Source: Dehalococcoidia bacterium (GTDB taxonomy: Bacteria; Chloroflexota; Dehalococcoidia; Tepidiformales; Tepidiformaceae). Taken from it: a stretch of DNA of 64,000 bases. A program made the translations under genes and the position numbers. The notes beneath the pieces are model-generated. The model saw only the letters and a program-made list of their open reading frames with translations, ran no database searches and was not told where the DNA came from. The stretch covers positions 115,552-179,551 of the forward strand of contig JADZEI010000011.1 in the NCBI GenBank assembly GCA_020850615.1. Reading direction: 5' to 3'. Positions 16,770-26,523 of this stretch are shown piece after piece. Every line of letters begins with the position of its first letter. The first letter of the stretch is position 1.

Positions 16770-17237
16770 ATGGTGACGTCCGCTGACCTGGTGGAGTACG
16801 TGGCGCGGGTACACGACCGTACGCGCGCGGTGGTGGCAACGATCCCGGCCGCGCGCGTGGGCTGGTGCCCCGCGGACGGCGAGTGGTCGCTCGGCGAGGT
16901 CGCGATGCACATCGCCAACACGCGCGCCTGGAACGCGGCGGCGGTCGCGGGCGCGCCCGTGCCCTACGCGGGCCACGCGGCCGGCGGGATGGACCTGGCG
17001 GCGCTGCTCGCGGCGCAGGACGCCACGGCGGCGACGGCGGCGGAGCTGCTCGCGTCCGCCGACCTGGGCGCCGAGCAGCGCAACGCCCGAGGCGGCCCGA
17101 TGCCCGCCTGGGCGCGCCTCCTCGGCGGGCTCATCGAGCACGAAGTACACCACCGGGCCCAACTCTGCACCCTCCTCCGCCAGGCCGGCGTGGAGCCGCC
17201 GGCGCTCTACGGGCTGTACGAGGAGGAGCTGGGGTAG
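16770..17237 (+). CDS. DinB-like (DUF664 fold) protein
   Basis: 155 residues, four-helix-bundle DinB/YfiT type. The metal-binding histidines fit: the first in VAMHIANTRAW (about residue 49), the second pair in LIEHEVHHRAQLCTLLRQAG (C-terminal). Such proteins are metal-dependent thiol transferases or of unknown activity. The ATG follows a short repeat (GGTCGAA) after the dehydrogenase gene. Confidence 0.8.
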   Translation: MVTSADLVEYVARVHDRTRAVVATIPAARVGWCPADGEWSLGEVAMHIANTRAWNAAAVAGAPVPYAGHAAGGMDLAALLAAQDATAATAAELLASADLGAEQRNARGGPMPAWARLLGGLIEHEVHHRAQLCTLLRQAGVEPPALYGLYEEELG

Positions 17238-17241
17238 GGGG

Positions 17242-17706
17242 TCAGAGTGCCGTGATGTAGGTGTCCGGGCCCTCGTCGGGGAGGAGGCGCAGCGCCTCGT
17301 GCTGGAGGTCGAGCTCGATGCCGAGCGACTCCATTGGTATGACGCCGACAAGCGGCGGGCTGCCCTCGGGGAGGGCGATGCAGCTAAACACCCGCGTCCG
17401 CCCCGCGACCGTGAACTCCGCCCCGTCGTGCAGCGCCATCTCGGTGATACCGCCGGCCGTCTGTACCACGACCCGCTGGCGAAGCGGCAAACCGAGCTGC
17501 GCCACGATGTCCGCCGGAAGGCAGAGCTCGTTGGCGCCGGTGTCGAACAGCACGCGATCGAGGTGGATGCGCCGCACTTCCGCCGGTGGGCGGCGGCCTT
17601 CGGCCAGCGCATGCACGTCGTAGGCGTTGGCAATGTCGATGGATGCGCGCACCTGGCCCACGGTTCGCTCCCGCCCGCCCAGCACGAGGACAGGTTCAGT
17701 TGTCAT
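17242..17706 (-). CDS. Retropepsin-like aspartic protease domain protein
   Basis: 154 residues. LFDTGANELCLP contains the DTGA catalytic motif of retroviral-type aspartic proteases, and QTAGGITEMALHDGAEF and LVGVIPMESLGIELD match the downstream strands of bacterial homologues. Dimerisation would be needed for activity. ATG 17706 gives a start close to the first strand; the frame extends to 17943 but that stretch looks non-coding. Substrate unknown. Confidence 0.75.
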   Translation of the reverse strand: MTTEPVLVLGGRERTVGQVRASIDIANAYDVHALAEGRRPPAEVRRIHLDRVLFDTGANELCLPADIVAQLGLPLRQRVVVQTAGGITEMALHDGAEFTVAGRTRVFSCIALPEGSPPLVGVIPMESLGIELDLQHEALRLLPDEGPDTYITAL

Positions 17707-17931
17707 CGTCGTCAGTATACCGGTCGCTCCTATGCCATCGCGGACTGCGAGGGAGCGACATATGGCCCTGTGGCGGCGTTCGGGTGCGGGTGCAGGATGG
17801 GTGGGTCGAGGGGGTGCGGCTGTTCGAGTAAGCCCCATTCGCCGCGTGCGTTCAGGTCTCGCCGGGTCGACGTAAGAGCGTCGCCCGGGTGGGTGGCCGG
17901 TGGTAGACTGGCCCTCCCGGCACCGAAACAT

Positions 17932-20900
17932 ATGTTCACACACCTACACGTTCATACCGAGTACTCGCTCCTCGACGGCATGACCAAGATGGCGCCGTTG
18001 ATGGATCGCGTGAAGGCGCTGGGCCAGGAAGCCGTGGCGATGACCGACCACGGCGCGCTCTACGGAACGATCGACTTCTACCGCGAGGCGACGGTCCGGG
18101 GGATCAAGCCGATCATCGGGCTGGAGGCGTATGTGGCGCCGAATAGCCGGTTCGGGCGCGAGAAGGCGGATTCGTCGCCCTACCACCTGGTGATGCTGGC
18201 GCGGGACATGCAGGGCTACAAGAACCTGATCGCGCTGGTGACAAAGGCGAACCTGGAGGGCTACTACTACAAGCCGCGGGTCGACCGGGAGCTGCTCCAG
18301 CAGCACAGCGCCGGCATCACGGTGCTCAGCGGCTGCCCCTCGAGCGAGTTCCATCGGCGCATCCAGGAGGGCGACCGCGAGGGCGCGATCGCGGTGGCGA
18401 AGTGGCACCGCGAGGTGTTCGACGGCCACTACTACCTCGAAGTCCAGGACCACGGCGACGAGAAGTTCACGCGGTTGAACAGCGTGATCGACGACATCGG
18501 CCGGGAGCTCGGCATCCCCGTCCTCGCGACGAACGACAGCCACTACACGCACCCGAACGAGGCGGAAGCGCACGACGTGCTGCTCTGCATCGGCACGAAC
18601 GCGACGGTGGACACGAAGGAGCGGTACAAGTTCGACGGGGCCGGTTATTACGTCAAGAGCGAGGAGGAGATGGCGGCGCTCTTCCCCGGGAAGCCGGAAT
18701 GGCTGAGCAACACGCAGCTGGTCACGAAAGACATCGATCTCGACCTGAAGTTCGACCGCCAGCTGCTGCCCGAGCCGCCGATACCGCCCGGCCGCTCCAG
18801 CGACGACTACCTCGCGGAGGTGTGCAACGCCGGCCTCCGCGCACGCTTCGACGACATCTCGCCGGAGCTGCAGCAGCGACTCAACTACGAGCTGGACGTG
18901 CTCAAGCAGACCGGCTTCACGGACTACATGTACGTGGTCAAGGAGATCGCGGACTACGCGCGGAAGAGCGGCATCCGGATGGGTGTGCGCGGCTCGGCGG
19001 CGGCGTCGCTCGTGCTCTACGTGCTCGGCGTGACCGACATCGACCCGGTGGCCAACCGGCTCGTCTTCGAGCGCTTCCTCAACCTCGAACGGCGGGAGAT
19101 GCCGGACGTCGACTTCGACTTCGCCGACGACAAGCGCGACGCGATGATCCGGTTCGCCTACGAGCGGTACGGGCAGGACCGCGTGGCCCAGATCATCACC
19201 TTCGGGACGCTCGGGGCGAAGGCAGCGATCCGGGACGTCGGGCGCGCGCTCGGCCTGAGCTACGCCGACACGGACCGCGTGGCGCGGCTCATCCCGAACA
19301 CGCTGCACATCAACCTCGGCGACGCCCTGGAGCAGTCGGCGGAGCTGAAGGAAGCGGTCGAGGCCGACTCGCGCGTGCGGAAGCTGTACGAGACGGCGAA
19401 GCAGCTCGAGGGCGTGTCCCGGCACGCGAGCACGCACGCGGCGGGCGTCGTGATCTCGCGCGATCCGCTGATCGAGCACGTGCCGCTGCAGCGCCCGAAC
19501 CGCGGCGACGAGACGAGCATCCCGACGACGCAGTTCGCCATGGAGCAGGTCGCGAAGATCGGCCTGCTGAAGATGGACTTTCTCGGGCTTTCGAACCTGA
19601 CCATCCTCGGCAACGCGACGGACATCATCCGCGAGACGGCCGGGCAGGAGGTGGACGTCATCCACCTGCCGGATGGCGACCCGAAGACGATGGAGATGCT
19701 CGGGCGAGGCGAGACGTTTGGTGTGTTCCAGCTGGAATCGGCGGGGATGCGGCGCCACATCCAGGACCTGAAGCCCACGACGATCGCGGACCTGTGCGCG
19801 ATGGTGGCGCTCTACCGCCCGGGCCCGATGGAGCACATCCCGCGCTACATCAAGGGGAAGCACGGCGAAATCGCGATCACCTATCCACACCCGGACCTCG
19901 CGGACGTGCTCGACGAGACGTACGGCGTCATCGTCTACCAGGACCAGGTGCTGCTGATCGCGCGGAAGTTCGCGGGCTATTCGCTCGGCCAGGCGGACAT
20001 CATGCGCAAGGCCATGGGCAAGAAGAAGGCCGAGATCATGGCCGAGGAGCGCGGCCGGTTCGTGGCCGGCGCGATGGCGAACGGGTACTCGCAGGAGGAC
20101 GCGGACTCGGTGTTCGCGCTCATCGAGCCGTTCGCCGGGTACGCGTTCAACAAGGCGCACAGCTGGTGCTACGGCAACATCGCCTACCAGACGGCGTGGC
20201 TGAAGGCGAACTACCCGGTCCAGTACATGACCGCGGTGCTCATGGGCACGAAGAGCGCGCCCGACCCGCACGAGCGCATCGCCGCCGCGGTGGCGGAATG
20301 CACCAAGCTCGGCATCGAAGTGCTGCCGCCGGACATCAACAAGAGCTCGGACGGCTTCACGGTCGAGCGGCGCGAAGACGGCACTCTCGCGATCCGGTTC
20401 GGGCTCGCGATTGTGAAGAACGTCGGCCAGGCCGCCGTCGAAGGGGTCATCCGGTCGCGGGACGAAGGCGGCGAGTTCCGCGACATCGAGGACTTCTGCA
20501 AGCGCGCGGACCTGCAGGCCGCGAACAGCCGCGCCATCGACAGCCTCGTCCGCGCCGGGGCGTTCGACATGCTGGGCGACCGGGGCACGCTGGCGTTCAA
20601 CGTCGAGCGGCTGATGAACCTGGCCCGGCGCGAGCGGGAGCTGCGCGAGAGCGGCCAGGCGACGATGTTCGACCTCTTCGGCAGCCAGGTGGACACGCCG
20701 CTGCCCGCGCTCGAGCTGGAATCCTCGCCCGCGCGGCCGGAGGACATGCTCGCGTGGGAGAAGGAGCTACTCGGCGTGTACCTCTCGGAGCACCCGTTCC
20801 GCTCGGCCGCGCAGGCGCTCGCGCGCTACACGACGCACGCGCTGGCGGACCTGAACCAGGAGCTCGCGGGCCAGACGGTCACGGTCGCGGGGCTCGTGAG

Positions 20901-21636
20901 CCGCGTGCAGGCCCGGTCGACGCGCGACGGGCGCAAGTTCTACATCGCCGACGTGGAAGACCTCTCGGGGACGGCCGAGCTGACCATCTGGAGCGACACG
21001 ATCGAGCTCACCGGCGAGCAGATCTGGGCGGAAGGCCAGGTGCTGCTGCTCTCGCTCGAATGCCGGGACCGGGGCGACCGGCTCAACCTGAACGTGCGCA
21101 AGGCCGCGCCGTTCGACCGGAGCGAAGGCACGGTCGTCGGCTTCGCGGCCGAGCAGTGGCAGGTCGAGCAGCCCAAGCGCCGGGAGCGCCCGCCACAGCA
21201 GTACGGTGGCGGGCAGGGTGGCGGTCCAGCTGGCCCGGGCCCTTCGGCGCGAAATGGGAACGGCTACGCGAACGGCAACGGACACCGGGCGGCGCCACAC
21301 CAGCCCCCGGCCGCGACGACCGGCCCGACGACGGAGGCCTCGCGGCCGGGCGTGCAGCCGCCGGTCAGTGGCGAATCCGCGCGCCTGGTGATCACGATCT
21401 ACGAGACGGAGAACGTGGGCGCGGACGAGGCGCTGCTCAAGGCGGTCGTAGGGATGCTCAAGGACAACCCTGGGAACGACGACGTGCGGCTCGTCATCCA
21501 CGACGGCGACGGCAACGACATCGAGTTCGACCTGCCGCGCGCGGCGGCGACGGAGGACCTGGCCCGCAACCTGCGCGCGCTGCTGCGCCAGAACGGGAAC
21601 GTGCGGGTCACGGGGAACCGGATGGTGGCAGCGTAG
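17932..21636 (+). CDS. dnaE: DNA polymerase III alpha subunit
   Basis: 1234 residues. Replicative polymerase. The PHP domain starts MFTHLHVHTEYSLLDG (residues 1-16). In the palm, RGSAAASLVLYVLGVTDIDP and MPDVDFDFADD carry catalytic Asp residues. QTAWLKANYPVQYM follows in the finger/thumb region, and an OB fold with GRKFYIADVEDLSGTAEL lies near residue 1010. A low-complexity Gly/Asn/Pro linker (about residues 1080-1145) then leads to a C-terminal strand-rich domain (ARLVITIYET). ATG at 17932 matches the family start. It is convergent with tsaD. Confidence 0.96.
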   Translation: MFTHLHVHTEYSLLDGMTKMAPLMDRVKALGQEAVAMTDHGALYGTIDFYREATVRGIKPIIGLEAYVAPNSRFGREKADSSPYHLVMLARDMQGYKNLIALVTKANLEGYYYKPRVDRELLQQHSAGITVLSGCPSSEFHRRIQEGDREGAIAVAKWHREVFDGHYYLEVQDHGDEKFTRLNSVIDDIGRELGIPVLATNDSHYTHPNEAEAHDVLLCIGTNATVDTKERYKFDGAGYYVKSEEEMAALFPGKPEWLSNTQLVTKDIDLDLKFDRQLLPEPPIPPGRSSDDYLAEVCNAGLRARFDDISPELQQRLNYELDVLKQTGFTDYMYVVKEIADYARKSGIRMGVRGSAAASLVLYVLGVTDIDPVANRLVFERFLNLERREMPDVDFDFADDKRDAMIRFAYERYGQDRVAQIITFGTLGAKAAIRDVGRALGLSYADTDRVARLIPNTLHINLGDALEQSAELKEAVEADSRVRKLYETAKQLEGVSRHASTHAAGVVISRDPLIEHVPLQRPNRGDETSIPTTQFAMEQVAKIGLLKMDFLGLSNLTILGNATDIIRETAGQEVDVIHLPDGDPKTMEMLGRGETFGVFQLESAGMRRHIQDLKPTTIADLCAMVALYRPGPMEHIPRYIKGKHGEIAITYPHPDLADVLDETYGVIVYQDQVLLIARKFAGYSLGQADIMRKAMGKKKAEIMAEERGRFVAGAMANGYSQEDADSVFALIEPFAGYAFNKAHSWCYGNIAYQTAWLKANYPVQYMTAVLMGTKSAPDPHERIAAAVAECTKLGIEVLPPDINKSSDGFTVERREDGTLAIRFGLAIVKNVGQAAVEGVIRSRDEGGEFRDIEDFCKRADLQAANSRAIDSLVRAGAFDMLGDRGTLAFNVERLMNLARRERELRESGQATMFDLFGSQVDTPLPALELESSPARPEDMLAWEKELLGVYLSEHPFRSAAQALARYTTHALADLNQELAGQTVTVAGLVSRVQARSTRDGRKFYIADVEDLSGTAELTIWSDTIELTGEQIWAEGQVLLLSLECRDRGDRLNLNVRKAAPFDRSEGTVVGFAAEQWQVEQPKRRERPPQQYGGGQGGGPAGPGPSARNGNGYANGNGHRAAPHQPPAATTGPTTEASRPGVQPPVSGESARLVITIYETENVGADEALLKAVVGMLKDNPGNDDVRLVIHDGDGNDIEFDLPRAAATEDLARNLRALLRQNGNVRVTGNRMVAA

Positions 21637-21669
21637 GGCGGAGCGCCGTGCTTCTCGCCGGCGGCAGGC

Positions 21670-22656
21670 TCAGACGCTCGCCCAGTCGTTCGTGGTGAAG
21701 ATGTCCTCGTCGAGGGTGCTGCGCTGGCCGAGAGCGAGGCGGTAGCTCGCGGCGGCGCCGATCATCGCGGCGTTGTCGGTGCAGTACTTCGCCGGCGGGA
21801 TGCGGACCGGCACGGGGCAGCGCCGCTGGAGCTCCTCGCGCAGGCGCCGGTTCGCGGCGACGCCGCCGCCGATGAGCACCTCGGCGGCGCCCAGTTCCCG
21901 CGCGAGCCGGGACGTCTTCCCCGCGAGCACGTCGACCACGGCCTCCTGGAACTCCCAGGCGATGCTCGGGACGTCGTACTTCGCGGCCTGGACGGTGTGG
22001 AGCACGGCCGTCTTGAGCCCGCTGAAGCTGAAGTCGAAGGTGCCGTGCATCCAGGCGCGGGGCAGCTTGAGCGAGCTGGGGCCGCCATCGTCCGCCGCCT
22101 TTGCCACGTGCGGGCCGCCGGGGAACGGCAGCCCCAGCAGGCGGCCGGCCTTGTCGAACGCCTCGCCGGCGGCGTCGTCGCGGGTGCCGCCGAGGCGCTC
22201 GTAGGCGCCGTATTCGCGCATGAAGACGAGGTCCGTGTGGCCGCCGCTGACGACGAGCGCGAGCGCGGGGAAGCGCGGTTCGGGGCCTTCGACGAGCCAG
22301 TTCGCGTAGATGTGGCCCTCGAGGTGGTGGGCGCCGAGGAACGGGAGCTCGCGGCCAAAGGCGATCGCCTTCGCGGCGTTATACCCGACGAGCAGCGACC
22401 CGGCGAGGCCCGGCCCGCGGGTGCCCGTGACGGCGTCGATGTCGTCGAGCGTGCAGCCGGCGTCGGCCAGGGCCTGCTGGACCACGGGCGCGATCGCGCG
22501 GAGGTGCTGGCGCGAGGCGAGCTCCGGGACGATGCCACCGTGGCCGGCGTGCAGCTCGACCTGGCTCGCCACCACCGAGGACCGGACAGTGCGGCCATCG
22601 ACCACCACGGCGGCGGCGGTTTCGTCGCAGGAAGACTCGATCGCGAGGACGTTCAC
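21670..22656 (-). CDS. tsaD: tRNA N6-threonylcarbamoyladenosine synthase subunit TsaD
   Basis: 328 residues. Transfers the threonylcarbamoyl group to A37 of ANN-decoding tRNAs with TsaB and TsaE. ESSCDETAAAVV is the N-terminal phosphate loop. HAGHGGIVPELASRQH gives the metal-binding histidines (HAGH), and SGGHTDLV and GGGVAANRRLR are the other ASKHA-fold motifs. The length is normal. No tsaB or tsaE is in the window. Confidence 0.96.
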   Translation of the reverse strand: MNVLAIESSCDETAAAVVVDGRTVRSSVVASQVELHAGHGGIVPELASRQHLRAIAPVVQQALADAGCTLDDIDAVTGTRGPGLAGSLLVGYNAAKAIAFGRELPFLGAHHLEGHIYANWLVEGPEPRFPALALVVSGGHTDLVFMREYGAYERLGGTRDDAAGEAFDKAGRLLGLPFPGGPHVAKAADDGGPSSLKLPRAWMHGTFDFSFSGLKTAVLHTVQAAKYDVPSIAWEFQEAVVDVLAGKTSRLARELGAAEVLIGGGVAANRRLREELQRRCPVPVRIPPAKYCTDNAAMIGAAASYRLALGQRSTLDEDIFTTNDWASV

Positions 22657-22693
22657 GGATCCAGCGTAGCGCGGCGGGGCGGGATGGGCTCGC

Positions 22694-23065
22694 TCAGGGC
22701 GGGGCGTGCGGGCGCGAGGCGATCTGCCAGGTGTTCCCGGCGGGGTCGGCGATCATCGCGCGGCGGTCGCCGTAGGGGGTGTCGAACGGCGTCTCGATGG
22801 AGGTGCCGCCGGCCTCGAGCGCCCGTCGATAAATGGCGTCGGCATCGGCGACGTAGAGGTAGAAGGCCGACGCGGTGGCAGCGCGCGGCCCCACGCCGAC
22901 AACCATGAGCACGGAGTCTCCGATGCGGAGCTCCGCCGGCCGGCCGGCGACAACGGTACCCACTGCCCCGAACGCAGCGACGAGGAACTGCACGAGCGCT
23001 CCCGGGTTCGCGACGAACAGTCGCGGCGTGAGGGAGTGCCAGCCATGCGGGGTGACTTCGGTCAT
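22694..23065 (-). CDS. VOC (glyoxalase/bleomycin-resistance fold) protein
   Basis: 123 residues with the paired beta-alpha-beta-beta-beta layout: LTPRLFVANPGALVQFLVAAFGA first, AFYLYVADADAIYRRALEAG second, then DPYGDRRAMIxDPAGNTWQIA-like text near the end (here FDTPYGDRRAMIADPAGN), which matches PhnB/YdcE-type proteins. Metal ligands are not certain. ATG 23065 is used; a GTG nine bases upstream is possible. Confidence 0.8.
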   Translation of the reverse strand: MTEVTPHGWHSLTPRLFVANPGALVQFLVAAFGAVGTVVAGRPAELRIGDSVLMVVGVGPRAATASAFYLYVADADAIYRRALEAGGTSIETPFDTPYGDRRAMIADPAGNTWQIASRPHAPP

Positions 23066-23176
23066 CGCGCTCACATCCGCGAGGTTGCCGGGGAGTATGG
23101 CGGAGCAGTCGCGCCATCGTGAAGTCCCCGCTGACACGGCCGGGCATCCCACAGCGGGGAGCGCCGCCGGGGGCGA

Positions 23177-24508
23177 TTGGTGCGGGAAGGCAGGGGCGAC
23201 GATCCTACTCGCGTGACGGACGGAACCAGCCAAGCCCTGCGCCGCCGCCTGGGCCTGTTCGAGACAACGGTTTCCGGGATCGGGATCATCCTCGGCGCGG
23301 GCATCTACGCCCTGGTGGGCGAGGCGGCCGGGATCGCCGGGAACGCCGTCTGGATCTCGTTCCTCATCGCTGCGGCGATGGCGGCGTTGACCGGCCTGAG
23401 CTACGCCGAGCTCGCCTCCGCCTATCCGCAGTCGGGGGCCGACTACGAGTACACGCGGCGGGGCCTCGGCGCGCGGGCGGGGTTCGTGGTCGGCTGGCTC
23501 ATGGTGTTGTCGAACCTGGTTGGCGCGGCCGCCGTCGCGCTCGGGTTCGGCGGCTATCTCGCGACGTTCTTCGACGTGGAGGCGGAGCTGCTCGGGCTGG
23601 GCCTGATCGTCCTCTGCACGCTGCTCGCGTTTGCGGGGGTCCGCGAGGCGGTCTGGGTGTCGATCGTCCTGACACTGATCGAAGCCAGCGGGCTCATCGT
23701 CGTCATCGCGATCGGGCTGCCCGATGTTGGCGACCGGGACCTGCTGGCGGGAGCGGGTGTCCCGGAGCTGTTCTCCGGCGCGGCGCTCGTGGCCTTCGCG
23801 TTCATCGGGTTCAGCCAGGTGGCCTCGCTGGCGGAAGAGACGGTCGATGCGCCGCGGGTGATCCCACGCGCGGTGCTGATATCCATCGGCGTCGCGGCGC
23901 TGGTCTACGTGCTCGTTGCAGTGGCGGCCGTGAGCGTGCTCGGCGCGGAGGCACTGGCCGCCTCGGATGCCCCGCTCGCCGATGTCGCGGCCGAGGCGGT
24001 GGGCGACCGGTCGCGAGACATCGTCGCCGTCATCGCGCTGTTCGCCACCGCGAACACGGTCCTGCTGTTGCTGATGGCGTCGTCGCGGATGATCTACGGG
24101 ATGGCTTCGGGGGAAGACGCCGCCCTGCCGCGGTTCATGGCCTGGGTGCACCCGGTGGTCCACACGCCGGCGCGTGCCATCGTGCTGTGCCTCGTGGTCA
24201 CGCTCGGGTTCGCGCTTTCGGGAGACCTCCGGTTCGTCGCCGGGGCATCGAACTTCGCGGTGTTCGTGGCGTTCATCGGCGTCAACCTGACCCTGATCGT
24301 GCTGCGCTACCGGGCCCCGGAGCTCGCCCGGCCGTTCCGGGTGCGGGGCGCGATCGGGCGGCTGCCGGTGCTGCCGGCGCTCGGTGTGGTCGCCGTCGCG
24401 GCACTGCTGGTCAACCTGGACCGGGATGCGCTGCTCGCGGGCGGCGTGCTGTTCGTCCTCGGCATCGTCGCGTCCGAAATCCTCAGGCTCTGGAAGCCCC
24501 GGGCCTGA
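23177..24508 (+). CDS. APC family amino-acid permease
   Basis: About 431-443 residues, twelve membrane segments. ETTVSGIGIILGAGIYALVG is the TM1 signature of the APC superfamily, and FAFIGFSQVASLAEET is in TM6 where substrate binds. No ATG exists near the start: TTG 23177, GTG 23180 and GTG 23213 are all in frame, and the last gives the most family-like N-terminus (TDGTSQALRRRLGLFE). Substrate is probably an amino acid; specificity unknown. Confidence 0.85.
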   Translation: MVREGRGDDPTRVTDGTSQALRRRLGLFETTVSGIGIILGAGIYALVGEAAGIAGNAVWISFLIAAAMAALTGLSYAELASAYPQSGADYEYTRRGLGARAGFVVGWLMVLSNLVGAAAVALGFGGYLATFFDVEAELLGLGLIVLCTLLAFAGVREAVWVSIVLTLIEASGLIVVIAIGLPDVGDRDLLAGAGVPELFSGAALVAFAFIGFSQVASLAEETVDAPRVIPRAVLISIGVAALVYVLVAVAAVSVLGAEALAASDAPLADVAAEAVGDRSRDIVAVIALFATANTVLLLLMASSRMIYGMASGEDAALPRFMAWVHPVVHTPARAIVLCLVVTLGFALSGDLRFVAGASNFAVFVAFIGVNLTLIVLRYRAPELARPFRVRGAIGRLPVLPALGVVAVAALLVNLDRDALLAGGVLFVLGIVASEILRLWKPRA

Positions 24509-24544
24509 GGAGGGTTCGCGGGGCCGCGGCGGCGTGAGGCGACC

Positions 24545-26407
24545 GTGCCTCAAAAGTCGCGGTTACCGAACGGTGGACTGAGGCTGCACCGGCGCCGGGC
24601 GCCGCTGGTAGAATGGCGCTTCCGCGGCACTGCGCACTCTGATTCGCGTCAGCGACGTCTCGAGCAGGCGCCGGCGGATAGTCGACGTCACCAGGAGACC
24701 GTCATCGACGATACGAACCTGCTCGTCACGCTCGTCACCGCGCTCGGCGCCGCCGGCGTGGGGGCGCTGGTGGCGGCGTCCCTGCGCCAGTCGGTGGTGG
24801 TCGGCTACATCCTTGCGGGGCTGCTGATCGGGCCACACACGCCAGGGGTCGAGGCGAGCACGCCCGCGGTCGAGGAGCTGGCGGACATCGGGGTCATCCT
24901 CCTCCTGTTCGCCATCGGCGCGCAGCTGTCGTTTGCGGAGATGGTGCGCGTGGGGCCGGCGGCGCTGCTCGGCGGCTCGGCACAGGTGACCCTTATGATC
25001 GCGGTGGGCTGGGGGGCGGGGGTGGCCCTCGGCTGGGGCCACGTCGAATCGCTCTTCTTCGGGGCCGTCCTCTCGAACTCGTCCAGCACCGTCCTGGTCA
25101 AGGTGCTCGGGGAGCTCGGCGAAGAGGATTCGCTGCACGGGCGGCTGGCGCTGGCCTGGTCGACGGTGCAGGACTTCAGCACGATCATCCTGGTCGTCGT
25201 CCTGACAACGCTGGCGGAGGGCAGCGGCGACCGGCTGCCGCTCGATGTGCTAGAGGCGATCGGGCTGGCCGCGCTCTACCTGGCGATCGTCATCCCGCCC
25301 GGGCTGGTGCTGCTCCCGCGGTTCTTCGACCGGGTCGCGGCGCTGGGGAGCTCCGAGGTGCTCATGCTGGCGGCGGCGAGCGTCGCCCTGGGAATCGCGT
25401 ACCTCGCTTCGCTCTTCGGGATCTCGGTAGCCCTCGGCGCGTTCGTGGGCGGCATGCTGGTGGCCCGCTCCGAAGTGGCGCACGAGGTGCTGGGACAGAT
25501 CATCCCGCTCCGGAACCTGTTCGCGGGCCTGTTCTTCGTTTCCGTCGGCATGCTCATCGACCCCGGGCTGGTCATCGACAACGTGCACCTCGTGGCGGTG
25601 GGCGTGGTGCTCATCGTCGTCGTGAAGGGAGCGATGGTGTCGCTGCTGGGCAGCCTCTTCCGGTACCGGGCGAGCACGGCGCTCCTGACCGGCGTGGTCC
25701 TCGGGCAATCGGCCGAGTTCTCGTTCCTGCTGGCACGCGTTGGCACGCAGGTCGATGCGGTGTCCACGAATGTCTTCGGCGTCATGCTGACCTCGGCGGC
25801 CGCGAGCATCATCCTCGCGCCGTTGCTGCTGCGAGCGGCCCACCCGGTCGCTGCATCGCTGGACCGGCGGATGTCCGCGTCACGGCCCGAGGGCAACGAG
25901 CAGCCGGCCGGCCCGGGAGTTCGCGACCACACGGTCATCTGCGGGTACGGGCGCGTCGGCCGCGTGGTGCACCGGACGCTCGCCCTGGGCGGCGTGGACT
26001 GCGTCGTCATCGACCAGGACCGCGCGGCGGTGGAGGAGCTGCGTCGCAACGGGGCCGCGGCCCTGCGGGGTGACGCGGCGAACGCACTGTTGCTCGAACG
26101 CGCCGGTGCCGGGCGTGCCCGGGCGCTCGTCGTTGCGCTGCCTGACCCCCTCGCATGCCGCCAGGTGGTTTCGTTCGCGCGCCGGCTCAACCCGGGCATC
26201 GACATCGTGGTCCGCACGCACAGCGTGGCGGAACAGCGGTTCCTCGAACGGGCCGGGGCGAACCATGCGGTGGTGGGTGAGCTCGAGCTCGGGTTCGAGA
26301 TGAGCCGTCACACGCTGCACCTGTTCGGCGTCGCTACGGATGTGGCGGAGGAACTGCTCGAGCAGGGCCGGGCCTTCGAAAATGCACGGCCGCCCGGGCT
26401 TCCGTAG
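24545..26407 (+). CDS. CPA2 cation:proton antiporter with TrkA-N domain (KefB-like)
   Basis: The open frame starts with a GTG at 24545, but the first ~53 residues are Arg-rich and unlike the family. Family sequence starts at about 24707 (DDTNLLVTLVTALGAAGVGALV). The membrane half has about twelve helices with GPHTPG, LLLFAIGAQLSF and FFGAVLSNSSSTVLVKVL. The C-terminal Rossmann domain HTVICGYGRVGRVVHRTL binds NAD(H) and gates transport; no TrkA-C domain follows. AGGAG at 24693-24697 is followed by GTC ATC GAC, so the real start may be a rare ATC at 24704. Monovalent cation/proton exchange is likely. Confidence 0.85.
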   Translation: MPQKSRLPNGGLRLHRRRAPLVEWRFRGTAHSDSRQRRLEQAPADSRRHQETVIDDTNLLVTLVTALGAAGVGALVAASLRQSVVVGYILAGLLIGPHTPGVEASTPAVEELADIGVILLLFAIGAQLSFAEMVRVGPAALLGGSAQVTLMIAVGWGAGVALGWGHVESLFFGAVLSNSSSTVLVKVLGELGEEDSLHGRLALAWSTVQDFSTIILVVVLTTLAEGSGDRLPLDVLEAIGLAALYLAIVIPPGLVLLPRFFDRVAALGSSEVLMLAAASVALGIAYLASLFGISVALGAFVGGMLVARSEVAHEVLGQIIPLRNLFAGLFFVSVGMLIDPGLVIDNVHLVAVGVVLIVVVKGAMVSLLGSLFRYRASTALLTGVVLGQSAEFSFLLARVGTQVDAVSTNVFGVMLTSAAASIILAPLLLRAAHPVAASLDRRMSASRPEGNEQPAGPGVRDHTVICGYGRVGRVVHRTLALGGVDCVVIDQDRAAVEELRRNGAAALRGDAANALLLERAGAGRARALVVALPDPLACRQVVSFARRLNPGIDIVVRTHSVAEQRFLERAGANHAVVGELELGFEMSRHTLHLFGVATDVAEELLEQGRAFENARPPGLP

Positions 26408-26523
26408 CGCCGTCCCGCCGCGGCGGGCCGGGCTCAGCCCGGTGCGAGGCCCGATTCCAACTGTTAAGATTCGGCCGGGAGACCGGGCCACAACTGCCGG
26501 CGCCACCGAATCGAGGAGGATGC

